64,000 nt of DNA from Callorhinus ursinus (Eukaryota > Chordata > Mammalia > Carnivora > Otariidae), in NCBI RefSeq assembly GCF_003265705.1, contig NW_020312968.1, positions 564,305-628,304 on the forward strand, in the 5' to 3' direction. The position numbers and the translations under genes are program-made. Below are positions 13,101 through 25,900 of the stretch, piece after piece. Numbering within the stretch: the first letter of the stretch is position 1; each line of letters starts with the position of its first letter. Under the pieces are notes generated by a model. That model saw only the letters and a list, made by a program, of their open reading frames with translations, did no database searches and was not told the origin of the DNA.

Positions 13101-16100
13101 TCATCAGGTAATAAGTAACTTTTTTAAAGCAGTTAGCCAAAAGTTACATTAGTTTGTTTACTACGTAAAGCACTTTCTATGGATGTCTTCCGCCAACTCT
13201 TAATGCCCCACGACAAAAGTGTAGAACAAACCCTTCTGGGCAATATTTCAATCCACCTTATTAGATGCCATTATGAAAAACAGTCATAATTCTGAGCAAC
13301 ACTACATTGTCCAATGACAGCAAAATACTTTAACAATTGAGTTTTGCTTCACACATTAGAAAATGTTCCATTATATGACCACCGTTATACTCCACTGAAT
13401 GTTAATAAGGTGTAGAAGTTGGAATGTGAACACCGTATCTTAGTAAATGTGCCATACAAACACCAAGAGACTGACAAGGCCGAAAACTCAGTTCCACAAT
13501 CCCTTTTCTGCAAAATCACTAAAATGGCACCTTCTAGCCCAGCATCTCAAACCAACTGCCTTACCTCTTGGGACAGGAAGGGAATGACTTGTGCACAGAT
13601 CGCATTCAGCCTCTTGACAATCTCTGCCTGCATTAAAAAAAAGGGGGGGGGAGGAAAGCAATAAAGAGAACAGTCAGCTGGTTACAAATTCCCGAAATAT
13701 TAACAGGATGATATTAAAACACACTTTATATTCTGGCTGACATATTTCCTAAGGAAGAGGAAAACTCTCATCAGCAAGCCCATTAAAAGGAGGCAGTGAC
13801 AACAGTGTCACATTAATAGCACAATTTATTAACCAGCATTCATCTTAAAAAAGGCCACCTTCAAGCACCAGGACAACATAAAAAGGAATTTATTTTCATG
13901 ACTGGAAATCAGTTTTCAACAGGACCCTTGTTCATTCTAATATGGTTTTTCATAAAACCTTGAGTTTTTAGTTTGACAGTAAAGATACATTCTTCCCACC
14001 ATCCCAGTTTCTCTCAGTAACTCATTGGATTTCTACATTTGTGGCCTTTGCTTCAAGTCCCCAACCTTCCAAAAGAAGAGCACCCAACCAACCCAAATAA
14101 GTTGATTAACTCAGATCCTTAAGTTATAAATTGCTAGGGAACAGGATGTTTTCTTCAGTCATGAAAATTTCCAAATGTGTCCCACCAGGGTTTTCACTAT
14201 GCCGAGGTAGACCATGGTAAAAATTTCCCTATAGTTAACAGAAAGGGATTTGTATATACATATGGAAACTAACCTTCGGAACATTACTTATTCTTGAACT
14301 AGAGATCTGCCAAGTCCTAGCAACATCAGATGATAGTTTATTCTCTAATAATTTTTGTAAGTATAGAAATTTTCTATCAATAGGATGCTATAGTGAGTTA
14401 AAGAAAGAAAAAAAGAAATGCCACCACTAAATTTTCTTTAAAAATCTACCCAGAGCTTCACAGATGTTCATCTTAATTTGTATTATCAGATGGCTCCTTA
14501 TATACTTCAGGATGGGACACGTAAACACATGGTTTTCCGATACACATAAATGCAAAATATCTTCTATTTTAAATGATGGGGTGGCGTGAAGGACAGGCGA
14601 GAAGTGTCGAGAGGCAGAAAATGTAAAGCAATTACTATTCCTGAGACATTCTTAAAATAAATTCCATCCAGGGTCAGTTTCTCATTTTGTAAGAGGACAA
14701 AAATGCTCTTTTTCTTGCTAAGTCATTACCAGAATGACAGCGACACTCTCCTTGTGCAATCTAGGTTTCCTTCTTTCATCAGCAACCCTTTTGACTTTGC
14801 GGCTATGCAATCTTTTAAATGCCAGTACCTTAAAAACTTTGCCAGCCAAGAGAAAACACAAATTCACCATGAAGGAAGTTTCAAACCTAAGCTTTCCCTC
14901 CCAGCCTGCATTCCCAACCAGATGGACAAAAACCCAGCACCAGTAACACAGCAGTGAAGAAGGACCCAACTGTGCTGACCTGATTTAATTTACTGCACTG
15001 GCCCCATGGAGCATTTAGCTATCCTTTAAGAATGCTTAAAGCACCATGAAAAGCTGCAGTGGGAATCACCAAATCACCCTCCACCTGGACCGACACAGCA
15101 CAGTGGTTCTGGGTGAGATTCCAGTGTGAGCCAAGAGAATCGAGTAGCATTCACCAGACCGAGAGCACTGCATCTCAAAGGCATTTGGCTGTTGAGCTTT
15201 TTGTAGGGAGAGATGGAGGGGGAGAGAATAAAAGATAATGAGACACTTTGGGGCAGACCAAACTGATGATTCTAATGCTAAGAACCATCTGCCAAGCATA
15301 TTTTCCTTCATTATGTTGTTTACATAAATAAAATAGTCCCTTGCTAGGAGGGTTTAAAAATGTGTGGGCACATAAGAAAACAGAGTTCTTCAGTTTGCCT
15401 ACATAATCTAGGCAATAAAAACTACTCTAAGGAAACTTACTCGTCAGGCAAAATAAAGGCCATGAGGCATTTATTTGGCCTTCTTCAATTTTGGGCCTAC
15501 GCTATTTTAAGTCTGAGCAACTGGAGAAAAAAAAATCTGCATTTTTCTTAAAAATAAATGTAGAAAAGATTTATTTTATTAATGTATATTAACACACATA
15601 ACAGAAAAAAAGGGGAGGATCCTGCAAACTTTTTCTTTATAGGTCTCCCTTTGCTTGAAAGACTTCTTAATTTCTTTAAGTTGTCATGCCAATGGATTTT
15701 TCATGGTCAGGCTAATTGGCGGCAGGGGGGTGGGATGTGTGTGTGATTTCATAAAATTAAGCAGGTCATTCCTCACTTTGAAAGCTCAAGTTGCCTCGGA
15801 AACACTTCTGCTTCCATGGTCAACTAATTTTGCCTCTTTTGTCCCACAGGACCCAGCGTTAGGGAGGCATCATTTATTTACGGGCCTTTCCACTGGGCTT
15901 CAGTGATCAGCCAATAATACTGTGGACACACACTTCTAATGGCCTATGTTTTGAAACTGAGTCTAATCTAATGGCGTGGGGCCCAAACTCCTTTTCCAGC
16001 ACAGCCATTAAAGGATGTAGGTTATTGCTGTTGTCACCATTGATATTTGTCATTGTAATGTAATTAGGGCCCTAAAATGATGCATTACAGCCCTTGGCAC

Positions 16101-16871
16101 AGCTTCTATTAAAATCTTTTCTTCTGCTCACTGAACTGCGACCTGCTTTCTGATGAATAACAGACAGACAGCTTTAGGGTAAGGAGCAGATTCATCAAAG
16201 AAGTATTTTTCAGTTTTGGGGAAAGAGAGGGGGGAAAAAAGGCAACCTAGGAGGAAAAGCACTAGGGGAGGAAACGCCACAAAACACATTTGAATTTCAT
16301 CTGACCACTTGAAATTCTGATTGCATCTGATGAATCTTGCTTAGACAATATATTCCCAGTCTTTGAATCACATGGTTAATCAGGGCTCTAATCTGCTATC
16401 CATCAGCCTATGCCAGCGCTGTAGCTTCCATACAAATTGATAGGTGATGTGGCTCATGCATCCCTGAGCAAGTACATTCACAGATAGCCCATTTAAACAG
16501 GCCAAGATTCCAAACTACTGCTGTTAGGGCTGCTGCATGTTATTGTGGTATTCCAGGCTTTACAGACACTGCTAGACTATTGGCTTTAGATGCCCGCGAT
16601 ATTCCAAAATAGCATTAACGGCCCCAATAAAAGGACAATTGTTTATGCCAAAACATAACAAAATAATTTGTTTTTACAGTCACGGTTTGTCGAATCCATT
16701 AACAATTTTTGATATTTTGATTATGTCTTCCTCTACCCACCAAGACAGTCATTTAAAAATAAGTTTCACACTATTTTCCTACCCTCGTTTCACTACCATT
16801 CTATTTCCTCCTTCTGTAATTTCCCACCTTTATGCCAACCTCCGGTAAAAAGAACCAATAAATGACCATCC

Positions 16872-16921
<50 letters not shown>

Positions 16922-19900
16922 CCACACTCCAAACTGGGCAAAATATTTTAGAAAAAGGCATTCTATGAAAACACCTTGGCTGTGCACTCAACACTTGACA
17001 CATGAATGCTGACAGGCTAACACCTCCAAAATGGAGATGGCCAGTGGCCTAGTGGCATGATCAATTGGTAAAGAAACAGAAAAACATAAGGAAGAAGCTT
17101 TCAACGCTTTTTTTCGTCATACTCCAACTCAAGAACTGTTGGAAAATGCTTAAACTACCTTGCCATCATGGGAAAGCAACATCATGCACTGAAAAGAATG
17201 CCACAATTCAATCATTAGATTAAAAAAGTAACAAATACTGAAGAACACAGTATCAAATATATATTTTCCTTATCACTTATAACAAATTACATTAGTCATT
17301 TAAGTAAGACAAAAAACTGGTTAAGCCTACCCTTGAATTAAATTACATCCCCTCAAATAGTTGTAATATAATAAAAATCTAATTTTTATTTAGATTATTT
17401 CCGCCTATGTGATTTCCTTAAAAAATTAAACAAATTTTATTTTTATGACATAATAAACTTGAGAGTAATAGAGGTAACTTTATTTTAGTAATCAAAGAGA
17501 TGTATCAAAAGCAATTATTGGTTTAAAAAATATCTCTTGGAGTTTTAGTCTCTCATCAAAATAGGAGCAACACTACTGCACAGTATTGTTGAAATAAAAG
17601 AGAAAAACAAAACATTATTAGGAAACCCTTTTAGGAGCCAACCAGAAAACAACAAAACACAAATATAGTTTCAGAAAAAAAATTCTTGAAGAATAACATT
17701 TCACAATTAATTTGCTTTCTATAGCAGTTTCTTTGCCAAAAATGTTAAGAGAAACTCTACCTTATTAAGCATTTATCAAGAACATACATTCACCAATTAT
17801 ACAAAACCCTTCAAAAAAGTGAAGAGAAATTTCTTCTTAGTCTATCTGAAATCCTTCTCGGAGTAAGTACAAATAAATCCTGCAACCCTCTCCTTCACCC
17901 TTCTTTTACCTCTACACAACCAAAAACTGTAATTTTTTATTTCAATCAGAAAATAAATTATCTTTATTTGTTCATTGATCTGTTCCAAATTTTCTCAGAA
18001 ATGGCCTAACTTCTGGAACTGATCCTGCTTGCCCCTAGATTAAAAAATCAGAGGACTAATGAGAAATTCTTTCCAACTTAGTAAAAATCCAGGCTAAACC
18101 TAATGAAAAATACTCAAGTAGTACTATTTCTCAAAACTGACAACTCAAGGGCGCCTGGGTGGCTCAGTCGTTAAGCGTCTGCCTTCAGCTCAGGTCATGA
18201 TCCCAAGGTCCTGGGATCCAGCCCCGCATGGGTCTCCCTGCTCGGCAGGAGGCCTGCTTCTCCCTCTCCCACACCCCCTGCTTGTGTTCCCTCTCTCGCT
18301 GTGTTGCTCTCTGTCAAATAAATAAATAAAATCTTTAAAAAAGGGCGCCTCGGTGGCTCAGATGGTTAAGTGACTGCCTTCGGCTCAGGTCATGATCCTG
18401 GAGTTCCGGGATCGAGTCCCACATCGGAGCAGGGAACCTGCTTCTCCCTCTGACCCTCTTCCCTCTCGTGCTCTCTCTCATTCTCTCTCTCTAATAAATA
18501 AATAAAATCTTTAAAAAAAAAACTGACAACTCGGGTTTTTACCTTATCAAAATTCAACTTTACAAAAGAGGTAAGAATATACAATGGATAAAACTAATTT
18601 TTGTATTAAAAAAAGCCAAACTGGAATTAAGGTATAGAGATTTAGACCAAAGGTACTGTCAGCACTGCCGGCAAGCTGGTAAACCAGATGCCTATGTTTA
18701 ATTTTAGTTCAGGTACTTATTTGTACAAAATATTTTATGTTGCTTAATAAAGCAATAAATGGAGTGATAACATTGTGAGAATCAATTTGATAAAACACTT
18801 ATCAGTTTCCATAAAGGACTGATTCAAACTACTAAGACTTTTTTTTTTTTTTTGCAAGTATTAAGACTTTTAAAAGCTCTCATCATCCCACTTCCTCTAA
18901 TAAGAAAGAGGTACTATCTAGGAGTACTCAATTAATCTTACCTTGAACGATATGAAAGTGTCAATATTCAACCAATTTTTAGTCACCACCCAACCCCCCC
19001 CACCCCCTCCGGGGAGTTGAACTAAAGGAATGATTCTACTGACAGTAATACCTCAAAGCGATGTCAATCTGCTTTGCTTCTGAACTCATATCTATGCTAA
19101 TTTACTGAGTGTAAAGTATGCTATTAAGTACCCAGTATGTAGTTCAGTTCATTGCATACGCTGAAATACAGTTTGTCCTAACAAGATATACGGGTGCTAC
19201 TGTTTGTGATGCTAGCCCAAGAGTACACAGGGCAACGCCCCTCCTGAAGAGTATCACAGTATACCTACATTTCGTGAAACTATTCTGATCCGTCCCCAAG
19301 GAAAAGCTGCATTTTACTGAAGCATTTTTGCCATGATTAGAAAAAAGTGCCCTTTCCTCTCATCTCTTGAGCTTTCTGTAAGGTCTTTAAGGGAAAAGGG
19401 AAATCCCAGATAGATGCCTATTATCCTTACTACACCTTCTGGGCTCTGGTTGTGTTTAAATACAGCTCCAAATGTTTGAGAGTGATACATTATCAAGGTT
19501 AAGAATGACGATCACTGTGCCAGACATCCAATTACTCCTACAAGGTCAAATCATTTCGGTTCTCAAGTCTGAAAAACACTGTAACTAATTTTATCATGAT
19601 TATATTCAGCTCCACCAGAGGGGAGTGGCAGGGAAAAAAGAAGGGAGGGAAAAGTGGGACGTCAGGAGTCGGAAAAGAAAATGACTTTCTCTGGTGAGCC
19701 TGACTTCAGCCTTCGAGGAACAAGGTGGAGCTGGTCCTCTGACCGGATTACTCTGAGTCCTAAGACACCCATGCAAATGTTCATTCCTTCGGGCCCAGTG
19801 TGTCACAGCAAGGCCTGCTAGCTACTGTCTGATTTCTCTTCTTTTCTCTCTCCCGGTCTCTGAATCCATCAATCAATCTCTCGAGCTGTTTTCACCTTAC

Positions 19901-22900
19901 TCTTTCCTACTGACGTAAGTGTACAGGTGCCTTGGGATGCTGATTTACAATTAAGCATTATCACACTTAGCAAGAGTAGAGGGAGCAAAAATATTCCTTG
20001 TACCCACAGCAGGTGAAGATCATCTACCTTAATTTTTCCCAACATGATCTATGTGATCAAACTATATGTGAGAAACACCTAAAGACAGAGGAATTTGGGA
20101 TATTGGAATAAAACCAGTAAGACAAATAAAAACACTAATGGTCCTTACAACCTCTCAAGGATACCTACCTCCAAGAAAAGCAATAAACCACCTTCTCTAC
20201 ACTGAGAGCCATGCTCTTGTTTTTCAGTCTATCCTCTTACATTAGGCTAAAGACCTCCTTGTCTGTTTTCTTCTTCTCTCCATTTTCTGGAAAACCTACA
20301 TCTATATCCACATTTCCTTTTCTCTCGTCCTGTCAATTCTAGCAAGGCCTCTATTGGTTTCCCCTTCCCCCTCACAATCACATAAAATTTCAAGTCTTTG
20401 AAGTCATCACTGTCAAGATACCCTTCCAGCCCCTTAGACTGCTTTCTCACTTAAATAAATAGCCAGTTCCTATCAAAACCAAAGTTGTGCCCCTCTGCTT
20501 GAACTCACGCTGCTCTGCCAAACACTCCCAGGATCCAGGCAGAGCAGGCAAGTGAATCTGTGGGCCCCCACCTGGCCTCGAGCGGAAAAGGGAAAATCAT
20601 CCCAAAAACGGGGGTGAATAAAGCATGCAAGGATGAGGGAGAGGTCCCTGTGCCTGGTCTTCCCAAGGCCCGCTGCCTACTCACCTCTTCAGTCCCAGCC
20701 CATGGGCACATCCCACATCTCCACTCCCCATCCTCTGACTCCTCCCAGTCATTCTCGGGCCCAGTACAGTCCCTTCTCCACGGCGTGATCGTCTGAAAGC
20801 ATCTCACATGTTTTTGTTTACATGAACAGAGAGTAGTGCTTCTCAAATTTTAATGTGTATACAAATAATCACCCAGGAATCTTGTTAAAATCTCTGCCTG
20901 AAGTGGGGCCCGACAGTCTATGCTTCTAACAAATTCCAAAGTGACACGGACACCGCGGGTATACAGAGAGCACCCTGAGTAGCAAGGTTCTACAGAATGC
21001 AGGCTCAGTGAAGGCAGAGATCTCGGTCTACCACCCCCCTCTGTGGTAAGTAGAAGACACCCAAAAATATCTGTTGAATGAACAGAAGCAACTGCAGTTC
21101 AGTTAGGTGGTAGGAATCTCCTAAAATCTTTTACAAGCACCCTAAAATTGTTTGGGAATAGTTAAGAGCACTTCGCTCGTAAAGGAATATCCACCTGGAA
21201 GACCTGCTTGTTCTCTGGTTTGGTTTGTTTACCTTCCCAACACACATCTTTTCTGGCATTTAGGATGCCATGCTGCTCCAAAAGAATAATAAGTAATCAC
21301 AGTGGGCAACAAAAGGGAATGCAAATTCACTCTGGACAATTCCTGACTGCTAAGTAAATGACTACAACTTCCATTCTGAAACCTTGGCAGGACATGTGTT
21401 TTAAAAGGTATTTTAAGAAATATGATAAAAGGAGATGCCACTCAGCCTCCTTCCTGAGATTACTCACACCAGACTGCTAATCACCTCACCCACAAGAACT
21501 GGGGTATTTGTTAGAGAGCACAATGGGGGAGTGCCTCATATGCTGAGTCAAGAGAAGTCTCCACAAGGGTATCTCCAGAGTAAAGCCGGGAGATAACCTG
21601 AACAGCCCAAGGAAGGGCCGGGCCCGAGCTATGCACTGGCATCCATGCTAGCACAGGAAGTAAAAGGAGCAGTTCCTGGTAATTCGAGGCATAGCGGGTC
21701 ACACTCAAACTATCACACATGCAGGGCAGTTCACACATGCCAACCCCACTCAGAATGTGGTCAGAGCCTGGCTTCGGGAGCCATAAACACAGCGGCAGCA
21801 AGAGGACTCGTACAGAGAACACAACCTTGGATTCCCTGCCAAACAAAGGTCAGAAATTGCTGGGACCCATGCATAGATTCAAATATGCAAATCCCCTCCC
21901 TACCATCCCTGACAAACCTGTTTGAATACCCTCACTATAAGGGGATGGTTTTCCATAGAATGTACTAATTCCTGATGGGTTTTGTGTGCTTTTGTCCTCG
22001 GTGCAGTGTATCTCACACAAAAGTCCACCATCACTCAATGAATGATTCCTCACCCAAACTCTCTGACTCACACAGGTGTGACTCCCACAGGCCGAGAGAA
22101 GCCACCTGTGACAGGCTGGTTAAAAAATTTAAAAAGAAAAAAGAAGTCCCATACCACAGACTGAGGCCTCTCTATAATCAGAAAAATAGCATTATCTCTA
22201 TAGTCAGGCTCATATCTACTTTTTCTCTCTCTCTCTTTTTTTTTAAGTACTTTACGAGATAGGTTGAGAAAATTAAAAGTATAAGAAACTACTACCATCC
22301 CCTTTTGTTCCTGTATTTCTAGCTACTGTTCAAATGTATTTCAAGCTGCTTTTAATTATACTGTGCAGGCAGTTTAAATATTTAAACGTGTACCTTAGAA
22401 AAAGCCAAAACCACAAATGTATGGCTGCCTTTCTGTCCATTCAACAAATATTTATTAAGCACCTACTATTTGCCAGGCCTACTTTAGGTGCTGAGACACA
22501 GGGGCGAACAAGACAGAAGTCCCTGCTGTCATGGAGTGCACCTTGTCCGGGAGGGAGCCAGAAGCGGACAGACGGGTAGACGAAGAGGAATTTCAGATCC
22601 GGGAAGTGCTGAAGAAGGTACAATGGGGGTTCTGAGAGAGAAGTCTGGGGCAGGGCATGGGTCTGATTTGGATGAGATGAATAAAGAACGGCACATAAAG
22701 AACTGACTTAAAAGCTGAGATACCGCTGGAAGCAGCATCGCCCAGAGCAGCTCCTACACAGCGTCTTGCAGATGTCGTTAACAGGTACCATACTCCCTGA
22801 CCAGATGACCTCACCGGGCTTACACAGAGTTAAACAGGTTCCCTTCCTTTGTACACCTCTGACCTCCCATTCGATAGCGCTAGTTACAAATATTTGGAAA

Positions 22901-25900
22901 GGAGCGCAGGAAAAGCGGTACCAATCAAACTTGACTGCAGAACCCTTTCTTCTCAAAGCTCTTAGAGCAGATCACACTTTGTGGGCAACTCTGAGCTGGT
23001 CAAAGGTTTCCAGGCCTGGCTTTACACCAGCATCACCCGTGGATCTTTCACAAACACCAACGCCCAGGCCTCACCACAGACCAATGAACTCACGCTCTTG
23101 GAGGGCAGAACCCATGCTTCAGTGCATTATTTTAAAGCTCCCCAGGTGAGTCTAATGGCAGAATTGAAAACCATTAAGCTAGAGCACAGGACGTGTGCAA
23201 TAAAAAAGGAGTGGAAAATAAGGACAGAAAGGGCTCACAGGGTCAGCCTGTGGAAGGTCCTGAATGCCACACTAAAGAGCCTGAACTTTATTTGCAAGGC
23301 AGCAAGGACCTATCAAGGACAATTCCTGGGAAAGCTATGATAAATACCAGACAGGAGGTCAAGACAGTCCAGTGCATTTCAGCCCTCCCCCCCCTCTTGT
23401 CACTGATTATATTTGAATGGCGGTGGAAGAGATTTATAACCACAAAACATACCACAAAAGGAAAGATGGAGGATGAAAGATAACTTCAGAATAGGAATAT
23501 GAAATCCCATAGCACCACAAACTTAGGAAATTCAACAAGATGTTTTCAGATTCACTCCTACTCTAAGCTAGCAGCTATGGTGGGAATGGCAGTGAATGCC
23601 GACTTGATCTGGACTCTGAAGTGTTTATAATCTAGTACAGTCAAAGACCAAATGCAAATAAACACAGTAACAGACAGCATATGGTGCCTAGGTGGTGCAC
23701 AGAAGAGCCCTAGAAATGAGGGTGAAGGTGGACAAAACCCCTTCTGGCTGAAGTCTTCACAGAGGCTTTGGAGAGAAAGCTACATGTGAGGCCATATTAA
23801 TTCCACCGTTTCCAATAATGGTCTACTCTCCTGCTAGGCACTGTGTCATAGTCTGAGAAACAGAGCAGCTGAAGAAGACAGGATTTATAGAGCCCATAAT
23901 CTAGCAAATGAAACAGACACTGAAAAAATACAAAATGCACAGTATTTAAAAATGCTTAACAGAGGACTCTGGTTCCCTGAGTAACTGAGGGTGAAGTGAG
24001 TCTTAGAGACAAAGGAGAGAGGGGCAGGGAAAAGGGCAAGAACATTCCAAAAAGGATCAGCCTGCTGCACCAATGTGCGACATTCATATTCAACAAACAG
24101 GACAAGTGAAAGAAAGGGGGCAGTAGCAGCACCAGATGTGGCTGACGAAGCAGATCCACAACAGCCCAGGGTACTGGTATTATCTTCCCCCAGGCTGGAC
24201 CATCCTGAAAGTCATCTTAAATATATAAGGCAGCTAAATGTGCCAATCATGGTCATGTGTATCATCGTCATCCTAACGTTCAAGGAGTTTCCCCCCCGCA
24301 CCAGATATTTCACTTCAATGCAGAACAACTGAAGAGAATTACTCTGTCCTCATTATACAGATAGAGCCAAAGAAGAACCTGGGTAAGTAATTCACCATGC
24401 TCAGATGGCTGGAGAGAAGTAAACAGATGCAGGAGTAACTGGGAGTAGATTCCGAGAGACCAGATGACTGACTGGGTGTGGCGAATGAGCAAGAAGGAAA
24501 GGCAATCATCACCTGCCCCCAGGTTTCTGGCTTGGGAAACTGGGTGGATGGTTCTGGCATTTCCTGAAGTAGAGATCACTGGACCACAAACAAGCAGGCT
24601 GGTGGGGGATGATGTCATCTGGGGACACTGAGAGTTTAAGTACTTTTGAGACACTGAATGGAAATGAGGACTTGGTTCCATACGAGGCTCTCAGAGGAGA
24701 GATGCAGGCTGTAGAAAAAATTTGGGATCCATCTATTAAGAAGAGTGCACAAGGTCACCAAGGTAAAGGGTAAAATGAGCAGAGAAGAGGAAGAGAGCCA
24801 TGATGGGAATTCTGGCTGGATTTCCAGGAGTGGAGAAGGGCCCCTAAAGAATGACCCAATATGGACAGATACCGAAGTGTTCCCTGTGTTCCCCTAAGCC
24901 CACGTAAGGCTTGGTGACGGAGGGGGCAAGCAAAGGAGACACACTGCACAGGGAAAACTAGCAGCACGTTGTGACCTCCCTAAGATCTGGAAAATTAGAA
25001 GGAATCCATGATCCCAACATGTAAAGCCTGGGTATGGTGTTACCAATCATTAGGACTGGGAAGTCACAGGGTTAGTTTCAAGGTGTGTTGTGGGGGGGGG
25101 GGCAGTTATGTAAGGCAAAGGGAAAAAGCTGAACTCAGATGATGAAACATTCTGGAAAGCACACCAGATACTGTGAATGATACAACTGTGGAGTGTCAAA
25201 TCCCAGGATGACTCTAATTACTAGTCCAGCTAAACCATGACTTTCAGCAAACCCCTAAGTGATTTGGGACTCCCATTTCTACACCCATGAAATGGGAAGA
25301 ATATTAGCTGCCCCATATCTGCTTGGCAGAAATATTTATGAGGATACACTTATGAATAAAATCCCTTAAGGTAAGTAGTTCTGTTCTAAGACAGAACTGA
25401 GATTAGATAGTGCTACAAATTGAGTAGCTGTATTATTAGGTATTGATTCAAGCTTAGGCTCTTCCTGTCTCTCAATTAAGAATACATCCCTCACTAATTT
25501 ATACTACACCAGGCAAGGGCTGCAGATCTAAAGGGAATGGGGGGGTGGGGGGATGGGGCAGACTCACTGGCACAGTGATAACAGAGGACAGTGCTTCCCG
25601 ACTGATTGGGAAGAGTGAGGTCACAAGCCCAGCCCCAGAAAATCTGCTGTTTCTCCACTTTCTTGCACTATGACCCAGAAAAGACATTCTAGTATTTATG
25701 TTTTGCTACTGGCAAAGGATCTCTCTTCCTATTTTCTTGGTAAACAGATACTTGCCCTGGATGCAGTAAATTTTACATACAGTAGTAAAGAGTAAAGAAT
25801 AGCAGGCTGAGGGGAGAGAAGGAGAGGTAGAGGGGAAGTCAGGCTTAATTTCAAAGCTTCTTGTAATTTAAGACTACAGAAAACAGTTATATGAGATTTA

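Larger units (their letters stand above)
1158..13564 (-). other. TLE4 intron 5 (12.4 kb)
   Basis: Apart from the repeats listed separately, this is unique AT-rich intronic sequence. It holds four CanSINEs, an L1 3' end, an L2 fragment, a hAT element and a MIR. The block near 11190-11340 is repeat-free and looks conserved in style. No RNA gene or alternative exon is evident. Confidence 0.9.

Noticed and set aside
18150..18520. tRNA gene
   Set aside because: The heads of CanSINEs resemble tRNA, here and at the other SINE loci, but lack a full cloverleaf and are attached to SINE bodies and A-tails.
24310..24681. 123-codon minus-strand frame
   Set aside because: Part of it resembles L2 reverse transcriptase ([14 protein letters not shown]), but the rest is degenerate and neighbouring L2 segments are out of frame. 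It is a fossil.
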